Shown here in pieces: positions 15,320-23,918 of a stretch of 29,370 nucleotides of DNA. Numbering within the stretch: position 1 is the first letter of the stretch; each line of letters begins with the position of its first letter. Source of the DNA: a virus; the IMG/VR virus record IMGVR_UViG_3300021197_000371, positions 1 through 29,370 of that record; one strand, given 5' to 3'. Both the position numbers and the translations under genes were made by a program. The notes under the pieces are model-generated. The model was not told the origin of the DNA. It ran no database searches and worked only from the letters and a program-made list of their open reading frames with translations.

Positions 15320-18300
15320 ATGGGAACAGGTTACACACGTAACGATACCGCAGACAACATTGCAGACGGTAACATCATTAACGCTTCAGATCTTGACGGT
15401 GAATTTGACGCACTGCAATCTGCCTTTGATAATAGTACAGGACATACACATGATGGTACTGCTGGTGAAGGTGCGCCCATTGAAAAGGTAGGACCAAACC
15501 AAGAAGTTGTTGTAACAGCTACTGTGTTACGTCCTGCAGCAAATAATACTATTGACCTTGGTGTGGAAACTAGCAACGAGTTTAAAAACTTGTACATCGA
15601 CGGTACAGCCTATCTTGACGCTGTTGATATTGATGGCGGTACTATTGACGGTCTGTCTGTCCTTACAGTAGATAACTTATCACTTAACGGTAATACAATT
15701 ACTTCTACTGACACGAATGGTAATTTAAATCTTCGTGCTAATGGCACTGGTATTATTTCTGTAGATGCTACAGATGTAAACTTTGGTGATAGTGATAAAG
15801 CTACTTTTGGTGACGGGTCTGACCTACAGATTTATCATGATGGGTCTAATAGTTATATTGATGACGCTGGTACAGGTAATCTTCAAATAAGGGCAAGTTC
15901 TCAGATTAAGCTGCAAAAATACACTGGTGAAAATATGTTCGTCGGCATAGCTGACGGTGCAGCATCAATGTACTATGATAATCAGCAAAAACTCGCCACC
16001 ACCAACACAGGCATTGCCGTAACTGGTGACGTAGATGCATCAGATGACTTGATCTTGTCTAGTGATAGTTCAAAGATTACTTTTGGTGCTGATGGTGATG
16101 TTGAATTAGAGCACATACATAACGTTGGGCTTACTTTAAAAACTACGGGCACTGGTGATGATGCTTTTCCAAAGTTTATATTACAATCTAATGAAGATAC
16201 TATTATTGCTGGTGAAGTAATTGGTCGTATTGATTTCGGCACTAACTCTAGTGCTGGTGGTGTATCTGTAGGTACTCAGGCTCGTATTACGGTTGATGCT
16301 ACGGACACATATTCTAGTACTGTAGCTGGTTCTAGGCTGGAATTTTACACTACCGAATCAGGTGGTGCCTTAAATAAGGCAATGGTAATTGATCCAGATC
16401 AAAGTATTAGGTTTACTGGTGGTACTGACGTTAAACTAGATGCAACTAATGACACATTAGACTTCCCAGATAACTTTAAGATTATGATGGGTGCGGGTGA
16501 TGATCTACAGATTTATCATGATGGGACAAACAGCCGTATTGAGGATATTAACGGCGCAAACTTGATTTTGCGTAGTAGTGCTGATGTTCGGATTGATAAA
16601 TATACAGGCGAAAACATGGGCGTTTTTAACGCCGACGGCTCTGTTGATTTGTATTATGACAACAGCAAAAAACTCGCCACCACCAACACAGGTGTAGATA
16701 TCACAGGTGGTTTTACTGCTACTGATGGATCTACTATTACTGTAGATGATAACTCTGTTGCTTTAGACCTTATTTGTACAGACACAGATGCATCTTCTGG
16801 ACCAGTACTTAGACTATCTAGAGATGTTGCTGGTGCAGCAAGTGATGTTATTGGTACAGTCCAATATTATGGACAAGATGTAGCTGGAAACGATAATCAG
16901 TATGCTGAAATTAAAGGTAAAATAGGAGATGCAACTAATGGTGCTGAAGACGGTGAACTAGTTCTTAGCACTATGGTTGCAGGAACTATTCGGTCACGTT
17001 TAAATTTTAGCTCTACAGAAGCTGTATTTAACGATGGGTCACAAGACATTAACTTTCGGGTTGAGTCTAATGGCAATGCAAACATGTTATTTGTTGATGG
17101 CGGCAATGATCGGGTGAGCATTGGACATGCTACACCAGATGGCTTATTGCACCTAAAAAATTCAGATTCTACAGCATACTCTGCTACAGCAACCGATGGT
17201 CAAGTTGGGGTTGGACCAACTATTTATTTAGAAAATCCAGCTAATTCTAATACTACTGTTGGCGGTCAAATTCTTTTTGGAATGCGTGACACTGAAGAAC
17301 AGGCACGAATTGGTGCAACAGGAGGCACTGCACCAGCCTTGACGTTTGGGACTGGTGATGTTGAACGTATGAGGTTGCATAGTGCAGGATATCTGTCATT
17401 AGGTAATAACCTAACCAATCCTGATAACTCACTGTTACATCTTACAGCAAATAGTACTGATAACTTCAGTCTTTTGCAATTGGAAAGTAACGATGGCGGT
17501 TCATCTACAGCACCTGATATAGCACTTTATCGTAACTCTGCATCACCTGCGGATAGTGATAATATTGGAGCTATACACTTCTATGGAAACAATAGTGCTG
17601 GTGATCGTACATTATTTGGAAATCTTTACCATCGAATAACAGATGTTACTGACGGTAATGAAGATTCAAAGTTTGAAATGTATGCCACGCAATCTGGATC
17701 ACTTATTAATTACTTAAGTGTAGGATCAAATGCAAGTGGTACTGGCGAAGTTGTCGTTAATGAAGGTTCAGCAGACATAAACTTTAGAGTTGAAAGTAAT
17801 GCTCAAACAAACGCCTTTGTAGTAGATGCGGGTACTGATTTTATTGGTATGCATGTAGGTAGTGCCTTAGCACCTGACGGATACACAGAACGAGTACGAA
17901 TTGCGTCGGACGGAGATAACCTTGGCGGGTCACTTGTTATGTCTGCTAATAATGCCGGTAGAATTGGTAGTGCCGCCGAAAATGATATTGTCTTTTATGA
18001 TAACGATACGGCCACAGCAAACAGTCAAGCTATAGGAAATATACGTTGGTACGGCCTAGATGCCTCTGGTGCTGGTGCAGGGTTTAAAATGGGTATTAAA
18101 GGTAGAGCACAGGCTAATGGGAGTGCTTTTCTTGAGTTTTTTTCGTCAAGTGACAGTGCAAATTATGAAAGAACACTTACAACATCAGCCTCATCTTGCA
18201 CGGCGGGTTCAGATAATGTAAGGGATCTTGGTTCTTCTGGAACTCGTTGGGATGATGTGTTTGCTACCAACGGCACAATTAACACATCAGATGAACGTTT

Positions 18301-18718
18301 AAAACAACAAGTTGCAGCACTTAGCACCAACGAAATTAATGCAGCTAAAGCAATTAGTGCATTGTTTAAAACATATAAGTGGAACGATAAGGTTGCAGAA
18401 AAAGGTGACAATGCTCGTATTCACTCAGGCGTAATTGCACAACAGGTTAAAGCTGCAATGGAAGCTAATAGCCTTGATCCAATGAAGTATGCCTTCATGT
18501 GTTGGAATGAGTTTTACGAAATAGAAATGTCAGGTGAGGACATTGTAACGCCTTACATGGAAACCTTTGAGGTTGGCGATCCAGAGATTCCAGAGGGTGC
18601 TACATATGTAGACAGGTACTCTATTCGTTATAGTGAACTAATGTCGTTTATTCATGCAGCAACAGAGCAAAGACTTGCAAGTATTGAGTCACGGCTAGAT
18701 GCACTGGAAGCTGAATGA
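15320..18718 (+). CDS. Tail fibre with C-terminal S74 intramolecular chaperone
   Basis: A 1132-aa host-recognition fibre. The N-terminus (GTGYTRNDTADNIADGNIINASDLDGEFD) looks like a tail-attachment segment. The middle consists of beta-repeat modules: DLQIYHDG-(S/T)-NS at about 168 and 395, YYDN-x-x-KLATTNTG at about 217 and 444, and DINFRVESN at 576-584 and 819-827. Residues 988-1132 are a Peptidase_S74-type chaperone: NTSDERLKQQV (988-998) with Ser990 and the usual DERLK core, then SGVIAQQV and a helical tail (ELMSFIHAATEQRLASIESRLDALEAE). In this family the chaperone trimerises the fibre and cuts itself off just before the Ser. An AAGGAA SD precedes the ATG. The receptor is unknown. Confidence 0.92.
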   Translation: MGTGYTRNDTADNIADGNIINASDLDGEFDALQSAFDNSTGHTHDGTAGEGAPIEKVGPNQEVVVTATVLRPAANNTIDLGVETSNEFKNLYIDGTAYLDAVDIDGGTIDGLSVLTVDNLSLNGNTITSTDTNGNLNLRANGTGIISVDATDVNFGDSDKATFGDGSDLQIYHDGSNSYIDDAGTGNLQIRASSQIKLQKYTGENMFVGIADGAASMYYDNQQKLATTNTGIAVTGDVDASDDLILSSDSSKITFGADGDVELEHIHNVGLTLKTTGTGDDAFPKFILQSNEDTIIAGEVIGRIDFGTNSSAGGVSVGTQARITVDATDTYSSTVAGSRLEFYTTESGGALNKAMVIDPDQSIRFTGGTDVKLDATNDTLDFPDNFKIMMGAGDDLQIYHDGTNSRIEDINGANLILRSSADVRIDKYTGENMGVFNADGSVDLYYDNSKKLATTNTGVDITGGFTATDGSTITVDDNSVALDLICTDTDASSGPVLRLSRDVAGAASDVIGTVQYYGQDVAGNDNQYAEIKGKIGDATNGAEDGELVLSTMVAGTIRSRLNFSSTEAVFNDGSQDINFRVESNGNANMLFVDGGNDRVSIGHATPDGLLHLKNSDSTAYSATATDGQVGVGPTIYLENPANSNTTVGGQILFGMRDTEEQARIGATGGTAPALTFGTGDVERMRLHSAGYLSLGNNLTNPDNSLLHLTANSTDNFSLLQLESNDGGSSTAPDIALYRNSASPADSDNIGAIHFYGNNSAGDRTLFGNLYHRITDVTDGNEDSKFEMYATQSGSLINYLSVGSNASGTGEVVVNEGSADINFRVESNAQTNAFVVDAGTDFIGMHVGSALAPDGYTERVRIASDGDNLGGSLVMSANNAGRIGSAAENDIVFYDNDTATANSQAIGNIRWYGLDASGAGAGFKMGIKGRAQANGSAFLEFFSSSDSANYERTLTTSASSCTAGSDNVRDLGSSGTRWDDVFATNGTINTSDERLKQQVAALSTNEINAAKAISALFKTYKWNDKVAEKGDNARIHSGVIAQQVKAAMEANSLDPMKYAFMCWNEFYEIEMSGEDIVTPYMETFEVGDPEIPEGATYVDRYSIRYSELMSFIHAATEQRLASIESRLDALEAE
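15824..16692 (+). repeat. In-register DNA repeats inside the fibre gene
   Basis: Two exact DNA matches recur 681 bp (227 codons) apart: a 21-bp block at 15824-15844 and 16505-16525, and a 25-bp block at 15987-16011 and 16668-16692. Between them the protein modules are similar but less identical at DNA level. The 25-bp block contains CTCGCCACCACC, GC-rich codons that differ from the AT-rich codons around it. Equal spacing of both blocks indicates a duplicated 80-85-residue module kept similar at its ends. Confidence 0.75.
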
Positions 18719-18984
18719 TGTCTGAAGATAGCTGGCACTTGAGCAAGTCTGTACCGATTACACTAATCTTTGGCTTACTTGTTCAGGGAGCAGCTATCGT
18801 ATGGACAGTTAGTATGATGATGTCTGACATAGAAGCTAACAGAGATGACATCATGTCCTTACAACAACGCATGGCCCGTATAGAAACTTCGGTACATGAA
18901 CAAGCAATATCACTTGCACGTATAGACGAAAACATAAAAGCAATAAGATCATCAGTAGAAAAGATGGCAGACAGAAATGAATAA
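18715..18984 (+). CDS. Small membrane protein, holin-like candidate
   Basis: An 89-aa protein starting in an ATGA overlap with the fibre stop (an adjacent ATG at 18718 is the alternative start). One transmembrane segment at about residues 13-35 (VPITLIFGLLVQGAAIVWTV) follows a short polar N-terminus. The rest is a charged coiled-coil (DIEANRDDIMSLQQRMARIETSV...ARIDENIKAIRSSVEKM). The single membrane span plus coiled-coil and placement after the fibre fit a class III holin or holin accessory, but a spanin-like or structural role is also possible. The segment ARIDENIKAIR recurs, from memory, in small marine phage membrane proteins. Confidence 0.6.
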   Translation: MMSEDSWHLSKSVPITLIFGLLVQGAAIVWTVSMMMSDIEANRDDIMSLQQRMARIETSVHEQAISLARIDENIKAIRSSVEKMADRNE

Positions 18985-18998
18985 GAAGGTTTGCCATA

Positions 18999-19466
18999 AT
19001 GATAGAAGTATTAGCTTTAGCAGGTGCAGTTACTAAGATAGCTGGTGCAGTTAGTTCTGCAGTTAAAGCTGGTAGTGATGTAGCAGACTTACTGCCTCAC
19101 TTTGGTAAGTTAGCTAAGTTAGATAGTGAGATTCAACTAGCTGAAAAGGGTGCACATAAAGGCCCACTAGGTAGGTTAAGTTCGTCTGAAGAAGAAGGCT
19201 TTGCAATTGCACAAGCTAAGATGAAACACAAAGAGTGTATGGATGAGTTAAGGTCAGCTTGTCAACTTTATGGACCACCAGGAATGTGGGATCTGGTTGT
19301 AAAAGAACAAGCAGCAGCTAGACAAAGACACAAAGAAGCGTTAGAATTACAAGCAAAGCAAAGAGACAGGTTATTCTGGGGCATATCACTAGTAGTCGGA
19401 GTAGTAATATTCTTAGGTGGTTTAGTCTTAATGATCTGGGGTCTTAACGAAGTAGTGAACGGATAA
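18999..19466 (+). CDS. Membrane-anchored protein of the lysis/tail region, unknown function
   Basis: A 155-aa protein. The N-terminus is an Ala/Gly/Val-rich amphipathic helix (residues 1-30), the middle is helical and contains SEEEGFAIAQAKMKHKECMDELR and YGPPGMWD (91-98), and a clear transmembrane span near the C-terminus (about 125-149, LFWGISLVVGVVIFLGGLVL) is preceded by basic residues. The YGP-x-GMW motif and the EEE-x-x-AI-x-QAK-x-KH pattern recall a widespread marine phage family without assigned role. AAGAAGG upstream is a suitable SD. With the previous gene it makes a membrane-protein pair beside muralytic genes, so a lysis role (holin or spanin component) is a reasonable guess. Confidence 0.6.
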   Translation: MIEVLALAGAVTKIAGAVSSAVKAGSDVADLLPHFGKLAKLDSEIQLAEKGAHKGPLGRLSSSEEEGFAIAQAKMKHKECMDELRSACQLYGPPGMWDLVVKEQAAARQRHKEALELQAKQRDRLFWGISLVVGVVIFLGGLVLMIWGLNEVVNG

Positions 19467-19476
19467 AGGACTTTTT

Positions 19477-22400
19477 ATGGCGTATAGTATGATTTCAAAT
19501 AACGATGGCACGTATAGTATGCCTTCTTCTGCACAACAAAAAGAACAAAGAGAAAGTGGTGAATACGCTGCTAATGCAGCTAAAAATACAGCTAATAATT
19601 CTTCTAGTAATAGTGGAAGAAGTGGTTCTAGTTCTAATAGAAGCTCTACTACTCAAACTACTGGCTATTCTGTAGCACAAGATTATGATTGGGAAGCCCT
19701 AACAAAAGACCCAGGAAGGTGGACTTGGTTTGAGAATCGTTACAACCCAAATAAACCATATATGCAAGCTGCTCACTGGAAGAATACAGTTACTGGTGAG
19801 AAGAAGCTAACTGAGTTCCGTGATATTCGTAATGATAAAGGTAAGATACAAAAAAGTTTATTGCACCCTTACGGTAAAGCTTTTGGTGCAGATCTTAATA
19901 AACCCCACACAGAGTGGAAAGCACGTAAAAAGAAGTACGACACTTTTAGTTCTTATTTAGATGAAGCAGGTAAAGATTCAGTAAGTTTTGCAGACTACCT
20001 AAAAGGTCAGCAAGCTTATGATTCTGAGATGAAAATCTATAATGATGATTTAGCAGCTAAAGCAGCAGCGGCTGAAAGAGCTGCAGAAGAAGCAGCTAAA
20101 GAAGCGGCAGCGAGGGCTAAAAAACTTGAAGAAGAAGCTGCTGCTGAAGCTGTTAGAAAAGCCGCAGAGGCTGAAAGAATTAGACTAGAGGAAGAGTTAG
20201 CAGCAGCTCAGGCTGAAGCTACAAGGCTTCGCCTTAAAGCTGAACAAGAGGCTCAAGAGGAAGCTGAACGAATTAGATTAGAAGAAGAAGCTGAGCTTGA
20301 GCGTATTAGGTTAGCTGAAGAAGAAGCTGAAAAAGCTCGTTTAGCAGAAGAAGAAAGATTACGACTTGAGGCTGAAGCAGCTAAAAAAGCTCGCATAGAG
20401 GCAGCTCAAGGAGTGGCTCAAAACCGTATAGATTCAAGAGGTTCTGCAGATTATACTTCAGCTTTTACTGGTGAAGGTGCTTCTGTATATAACCCCCCTG
20501 GTTTTGAAGTAGGTAAAGCAGCACCAATGGTAGGCCCAACAAGTGTTGCTTCTGACTCAGCTAATCTCACCTCCGAAGTTTATTCTCCTAATTATATTCA
20601 AGGTGCAATACCCCAAACGGTAGAGCTACCTTCAGTCTCACCAGCAGGAATGAGTAGCACAGCTATGTATGAAAATGATTTGGGTCAACAAATACCCGTA
20701 ACAATTGTGGATGGAAGACCTGTAACTTATGTACCCCCAGGATTTACTGCAATGGCAGAAGGTGGGTCTGTAGGCTATGCTGAAGGTGGTGACGTAGATG
20801 CACAATATCAACTAGCTACGAAATTTCTTGGTTATAAAGGGCCAAAAACTGAGGCTGGTTTAAATGATTTTGCAAAAGCTAATCCTGCAGTAGGTGCTCG
20901 TTTAGGTATGTATCGTCAGGCTATGTCCCAAGGTGGCATGGCAAGAGGTTTTAATGACGGTGGTTATAGTTATAAAGAAGACACCTTGCCGATGTTTCAA
21001 AATACTTTGAGACAAACTATGCAACCTATGCAATCTCAAGTGTCTTATATGACACCTACAAAAAATCAATTTATATCTCCAACAGCGGGTCAAGTGTATG
21101 GTCAAGCACCTACAACTCGTGCGGCCACTGTTGGTAGAACTTATACAGCACAGACACCAACCTACGTACCAGCTTCAACTTATCAAGCAGGTAGCATAAG
21201 CCCTTTTGTACAAGACTATACGCAACGTATGGATGGTGTCCAAGGGGAGCTATCTGAGGACGCTCAAGTTGATGCAGCACAAGGTAGTTCTAGCTTAAAT
21301 ATCAATGCGGCTCAAGGTGAAGCTACAATGATGGAGAATCCTGTAACTAGAGAGATACAGGATGGAGAACTTATAAGTGGTGTAGCAGACGCTGAGAAAG
21401 CCGCTAAGTTTGCAGAACAAATTGAAGCAGCAAGTGCAAGCCCAAGTAAAAAGGCTACTGTACAAGGCCAGTTAGAAGGCCTTATGCAACAGTTTGAGGG
21501 TGGTGAAACACCTGCTTGGGCCGCTGGTGCTATGAGATCTGCTATGGGGCAAATGGCTGCTAGAGGCTTAGGTGCTTCGTCTATGGCAGGTCAAGCACTT
21601 GTTCAGTCAGCTATGGAGTCAGCATTACCAGTAGCTATGGCAGATGCTCAAACTCAGTCACAATTTGAACAACAGAACTTGTCAAACCGTCAACAACGTG
21701 CTATGCTTGCAGCACAACAACGTGCTCAGTTTATTGGTCAAGAGTTCGATCAAGCTTTCCAAGCTCGTGTTATGAACTCTGCCCGTATTAATGACATAGC
21801 TAATATGAACTTTACAGCAGAGCAAAACATTGCTTTGGAAAACTCTCGTGCTGCTAATAGTATGAACTTAGCAAACCTGAGTAATCGTCAAGCTGGAGTT
21901 ATGGCTGAAGCTGCAGCAATTGCCAACATGGATATGGCTAACCTTGACAACAGACAACAAGCTGCTGTACAAAACGCTCAAAATTTCTTAGCTATGGATA
22001 TGTCTAACTTAGATAGGGCGCAGCAGACAACTATATTTAAGGCACAGCAAAATATTCAAGCTTTGTTTACAGATCAAGCTGCTGAGAATGCTGCAGCACA
22101 GTTTAATGCTACAAGTGAAAATCAAACCAAACAGTTTTTTTCTTCACTAGCTTCACAAACTTCTCAGTTTAATTCTTCACAAAGAAATGCTACTGAGCAA
22201 TTTAATGTAAACTCGATAAACTCTATTCGTCAATTTAACTCTAACTTGCAACAGCAGAGAGATACTTTTAATGCCTCGAATAGTTTAGTTGTAGCTCAAG
22301 CTAATGCTCAGTGGAGGCAGAACATTGCAACGTTAAATACTGCTGCACAGAACCAAAGTAATTCAGATTTTGCCTCTGCTATAAATGATCTGACAGCCTC

Positions 22401-22605
22401 TAACATGGATAAAATTTGGCAGACAGAACGAGATCTTATGGATATGAACTATAAGTCTGTTGAAAATGCTAAAGATCGTGCAATGCAAATGTTATTAGGT
22501 GAGCAAAGCTTAGAAGCTCTTAGAGAAAAAATTGGTTATGAAGAAGATAAATCTAAATCCGAATTGTTTTTTAGATTTTTATTCGGAAATGACTTTAAAC
22601 TTTAA
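19477..22605 (+). CDS. Large helical virion protein (internal/ejection type)
   Basis: A 1042-aa protein. Order: Ser/Asn-rich low complexity (residues 25-62); a mixed domain with aromatic residues (68-185); an uninterrupted Ala/Glu/Arg helix of about 120 residues (189-310); a Pro-rich linker; four GG motifs (426-438 and 483-496); then a C-terminal half of about 480 residues, mostly helix, with MAARGLGASSMAGQALVQSA (about 687-706), QRAQFIGQEFDQAFQARV and repeated NLDNRQQAAVQNAQNFLAMD-like units. The latter half strongly recalls a virion structural protein found in T4-like cyanophages and other marine phages. An AAAGGA SD precedes the ATG. The gene order before lysozyme and ejection-type genes suggests a protein delivered with DNA, but a tail-surface role cannot be excluded. 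Confidence 0.75.
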   Translation: MAYSMISNNDGTYSMPSSAQQKEQRESGEYAANAAKNTANNSSSNSGRSGSSSNRSSTTQTTGYSVAQDYDWEALTKDPGRWTWFENRYNPNKPYMQAAHWKNTVTGEKKLTEFRDIRNDKGKIQKSLLHPYGKAFGADLNKPHTEWKARKKKYDTFSSYLDEAGKDSVSFADYLKGQQAYDSEMKIYNDDLAAKAAAAERAAEEAAKEAAARAKKLEEEAAAEAVRKAAEAERIRLEEELAAAQAEATRLRLKAEQEAQEEAERIRLEEEAELERIRLAEEEAEKARLAEEERLRLEAEAAKKARIEAAQGVAQNRIDSRGSADYTSAFTGEGASVYNPPGFEVGKAAPMVGPTSVASDSANLTSEVYSPNYIQGAIPQTVELPSVSPAGMSSTAMYENDLGQQIPVTIVDGRPVTYVPPGFTAMAEGGSVGYAEGGDVDAQYQLATKFLGYKGPKTEAGLNDFAKANPAVGARLGMYRQAMSQGGMARGFNDGGYSYKEDTLPMFQNTLRQTMQPMQSQVSYMTPTKNQFISPTAGQVYGQAPTTRAATVGRTYTAQTPTYVPASTYQAGSISPFVQDYTQRMDGVQGELSEDAQVDAAQGSSSLNINAAQGEATMMENPVTREIQDGELISGVADAEKAAKFAEQIEAASASPSKKATVQGQLEGLMQQFEGGETPAWAAGAMRSAMGQMAARGLGASSMAGQALVQSAMESALPVAMADAQTQSQFEQQNLSNRQQRAMLAAQQRAQFIGQEFDQAFQARVMNSARINDIANMNFTAEQNIALENSRAANSMNLANLSNRQAGVMAEAAAIANMDMANLDNRQQAAVQNAQNFLAMDMSNLDRAQQTTIFKAQQNIQALFTDQAAENAAAQFNATSENQTKQFFSSLASQTSQFNSSQRNATEQFNVNSINSIRQFNSNLQQQRDTFNASNSLVVAQANAQWRQNIATLNTAAQNQSNSDFASAINDLTASNMDKIWQTERDLMDMNYKSVENAKDRAMQMLLGEQSLEALREKIGYEEDKSKSELFFRFLFGNDFKL

Positions 22606-22620
22606 TAGGAAAACGTAGAC

Positions 22621-23376
22621 ATGGTAACGAGAGCAAACTATAAAACAGGTTACGATAATTATTCAAAAGAAGCTGAAAAAGAAGCTGAAAGCTTAGAACG
22701 TAAAGCTTCCATACAGCAATCTGGAATGATGGCTAGACGAAAGTTAGCTGATACAACAGCTAATTTAGATCCCAGTGAGGGTTTAGATCCAGCTCCTGAG
22801 TTAGCTAGTAGGTTTAAAAAATACAGAGAGTATGCTAATAACTACTCTTCAGCGAGAGAGTCAATGATCTCTAAGATCAATGCTGAAAAGGGGTTGCTGT
22901 CTAAGAGTCCTACAGAGAGCTTGATGGCTAAACAAGCTAGTGGAGAGAATGTAGGACAAAGACTTGTAGGAGATATATCAGACGCCTTAGGTCTAACAGA
23001 TGTTCAAGCTGCAGGTATTGCAGGTAACTTTGACCATGAGACAGGTGGATTTAAATTCATGCAAGAACTAAAACCTGTTGTCCCTGGATCTAAAGGTGGT
23101 CTTGGTTTTGCTCAATGGACTGGACCTCGAAGAAAAGCATTTGAATCTTGGGCTAAAGAAAACAATTTAGACACGAATACTTACGAAGCTAACTTTGGAT
23201 TCTTTATCCACGAAGTTCAGAACACTAATGAAGGTAGATTCTTAGAGGATTTACAAGAAGCTAAAACTGTTGAGGAGTCAACCCGAATAGTGTCTGAACA
23301 ATACCTAAGGCCAGGAAAACCTATGATGAAAAGTAGGTTGACTAGGGCTAATACTTATCTTCCTGGAGGACAATAA
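22621..23376 (+). CDS. Muralytic protein with tail-lysozyme (Phage_lysozyme2-type) domain
   Basis: A 251-aa protein that probably cleaves peptidoglycan glycan strands. The N-terminal 95 residues are charged and helical, a likely virion-docking or linker part. Residues 118-245 match the tail-lysozyme fold: LTDVQAAGIAGNFDHETGGF (125-144) with candidate catalytic Glu140, and GLGFAQWTGPRRKAFESWA (160-178), then IHEV (about 201) and a C-terminal helix. In this family the enzyme usually rides in the virion to open the wall during infection. It could also act as the endolysin, because no separate soluble endolysin is seen elsewhere in the window. AGGA upstream is the SD. Confidence 0.85.
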   Translation: MVTRANYKTGYDNYSKEAEKEAESLERKASIQQSGMMARRKLADTTANLDPSEGLDPAPELASRFKKYREYANNYSSARESMISKINAEKGLLSKSPTESLMAKQASGENVGQRLVGDISDALGLTDVQAAGIAGNFDHETGGFKFMQELKPVVPGSKGGLGFAQWTGPRRKAFESWAKENNLDTNTYEANFGFFIHEVQNTNEGRFLEDLQEAKTVEESTRIVSEQYLRPGKPMMKSRLTRANTYLPGGQ

Positions 23377-23915
23377 TGAGCGTTATATTTGCAGCACCTA
23401 TTCCAGGTCAATCACTTACTTCTGAACCTAAGTCCAGACCTTTTGAAAGACCACCACAAATAGTTGACCCTGTTGATGCATTAGATATGCACATCGAAAA
23501 CATTACTAACGTTGAAGCTTTAGAAGATGCCTTTCACTTTCTTGAAATGGGTCTAACTTTAACAGCCTTAGTGCAAGGTGTACTACGCAGTGCTGTAATG
23601 GAGGGGTTACATAGTATTGATGTAAGTCTTGCTATTGCACCAGTCCTACATGAGTACATAAAAGGCTTAGCACTAGAAGCTGATGTAGAGTTTGATGAGG
23701 GTTTTGAGAACAAGGAAGAAAAAGTAGCTCTGTCTTATAACAGAGAACGTGGAAAAGCTGTAAAGATGCTTGAAAAGCTACGTGAAGAAACAGGTGAACC
23801 AGCCTTAGAAGTACCTCAAAAAGATACTCAAGAAGAAGTTGAAGAACAAGAACCTCAAGAAGCTCCTGAAGAACCTATGCCAGAAGCTCCACAAGGTTTA
23901 ATGGCAAGGAGATAA
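23376..23915 (+). CDS. Acidic helical protein of unknown function
   Basis: A 179-aa protein overlapping the lysozyme stop by 1 bp (TAATG). The N-terminus is Pro-rich (AAPIPGQSLT, ERPPQIVDP). The middle is a helical domain (about 35-100) with EALEDAFHFLEMGLTLTALVQGVLRSAVMEGLHSIDVSLAIAP-like hydrophobic helices (key stretch 48-91), then YDEGF-like FDEGFEN. The C-terminus is a disordered Glu/Pro tail (about 145-172) ending QGLMARR. The APIPGQSLT and GLHSIDVSLAIAPVLHEYI pattern recurs, from memory, in marine phages as an unassigned protein. Gene order suggests a virion or ejection component. Confidence 0.6.
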   Translation: MSVIFAAPIPGQSLTSEPKSRPFERPPQIVDPVDALDMHIENITNVEALEDAFHFLEMGLTLTALVQGVLRSAVMEGLHSIDVSLAIAPVLHEYIKGLALEADVEFDEGFENKEEKVALSYNRERGKAVKMLEKLREETGEPALEVPQKDTQEEVEEQEPQEAPEEPMPEAPQGLMARR

Positions 23916-23918
23916 TAC

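Noticed and set aside
15824-16692. Fibre repeats as a CRISPR array or mobile element
   Set aside because: Only two copies, in frame, inside a beta-repeat protein; no spacers of uniform length and no inverted ends.
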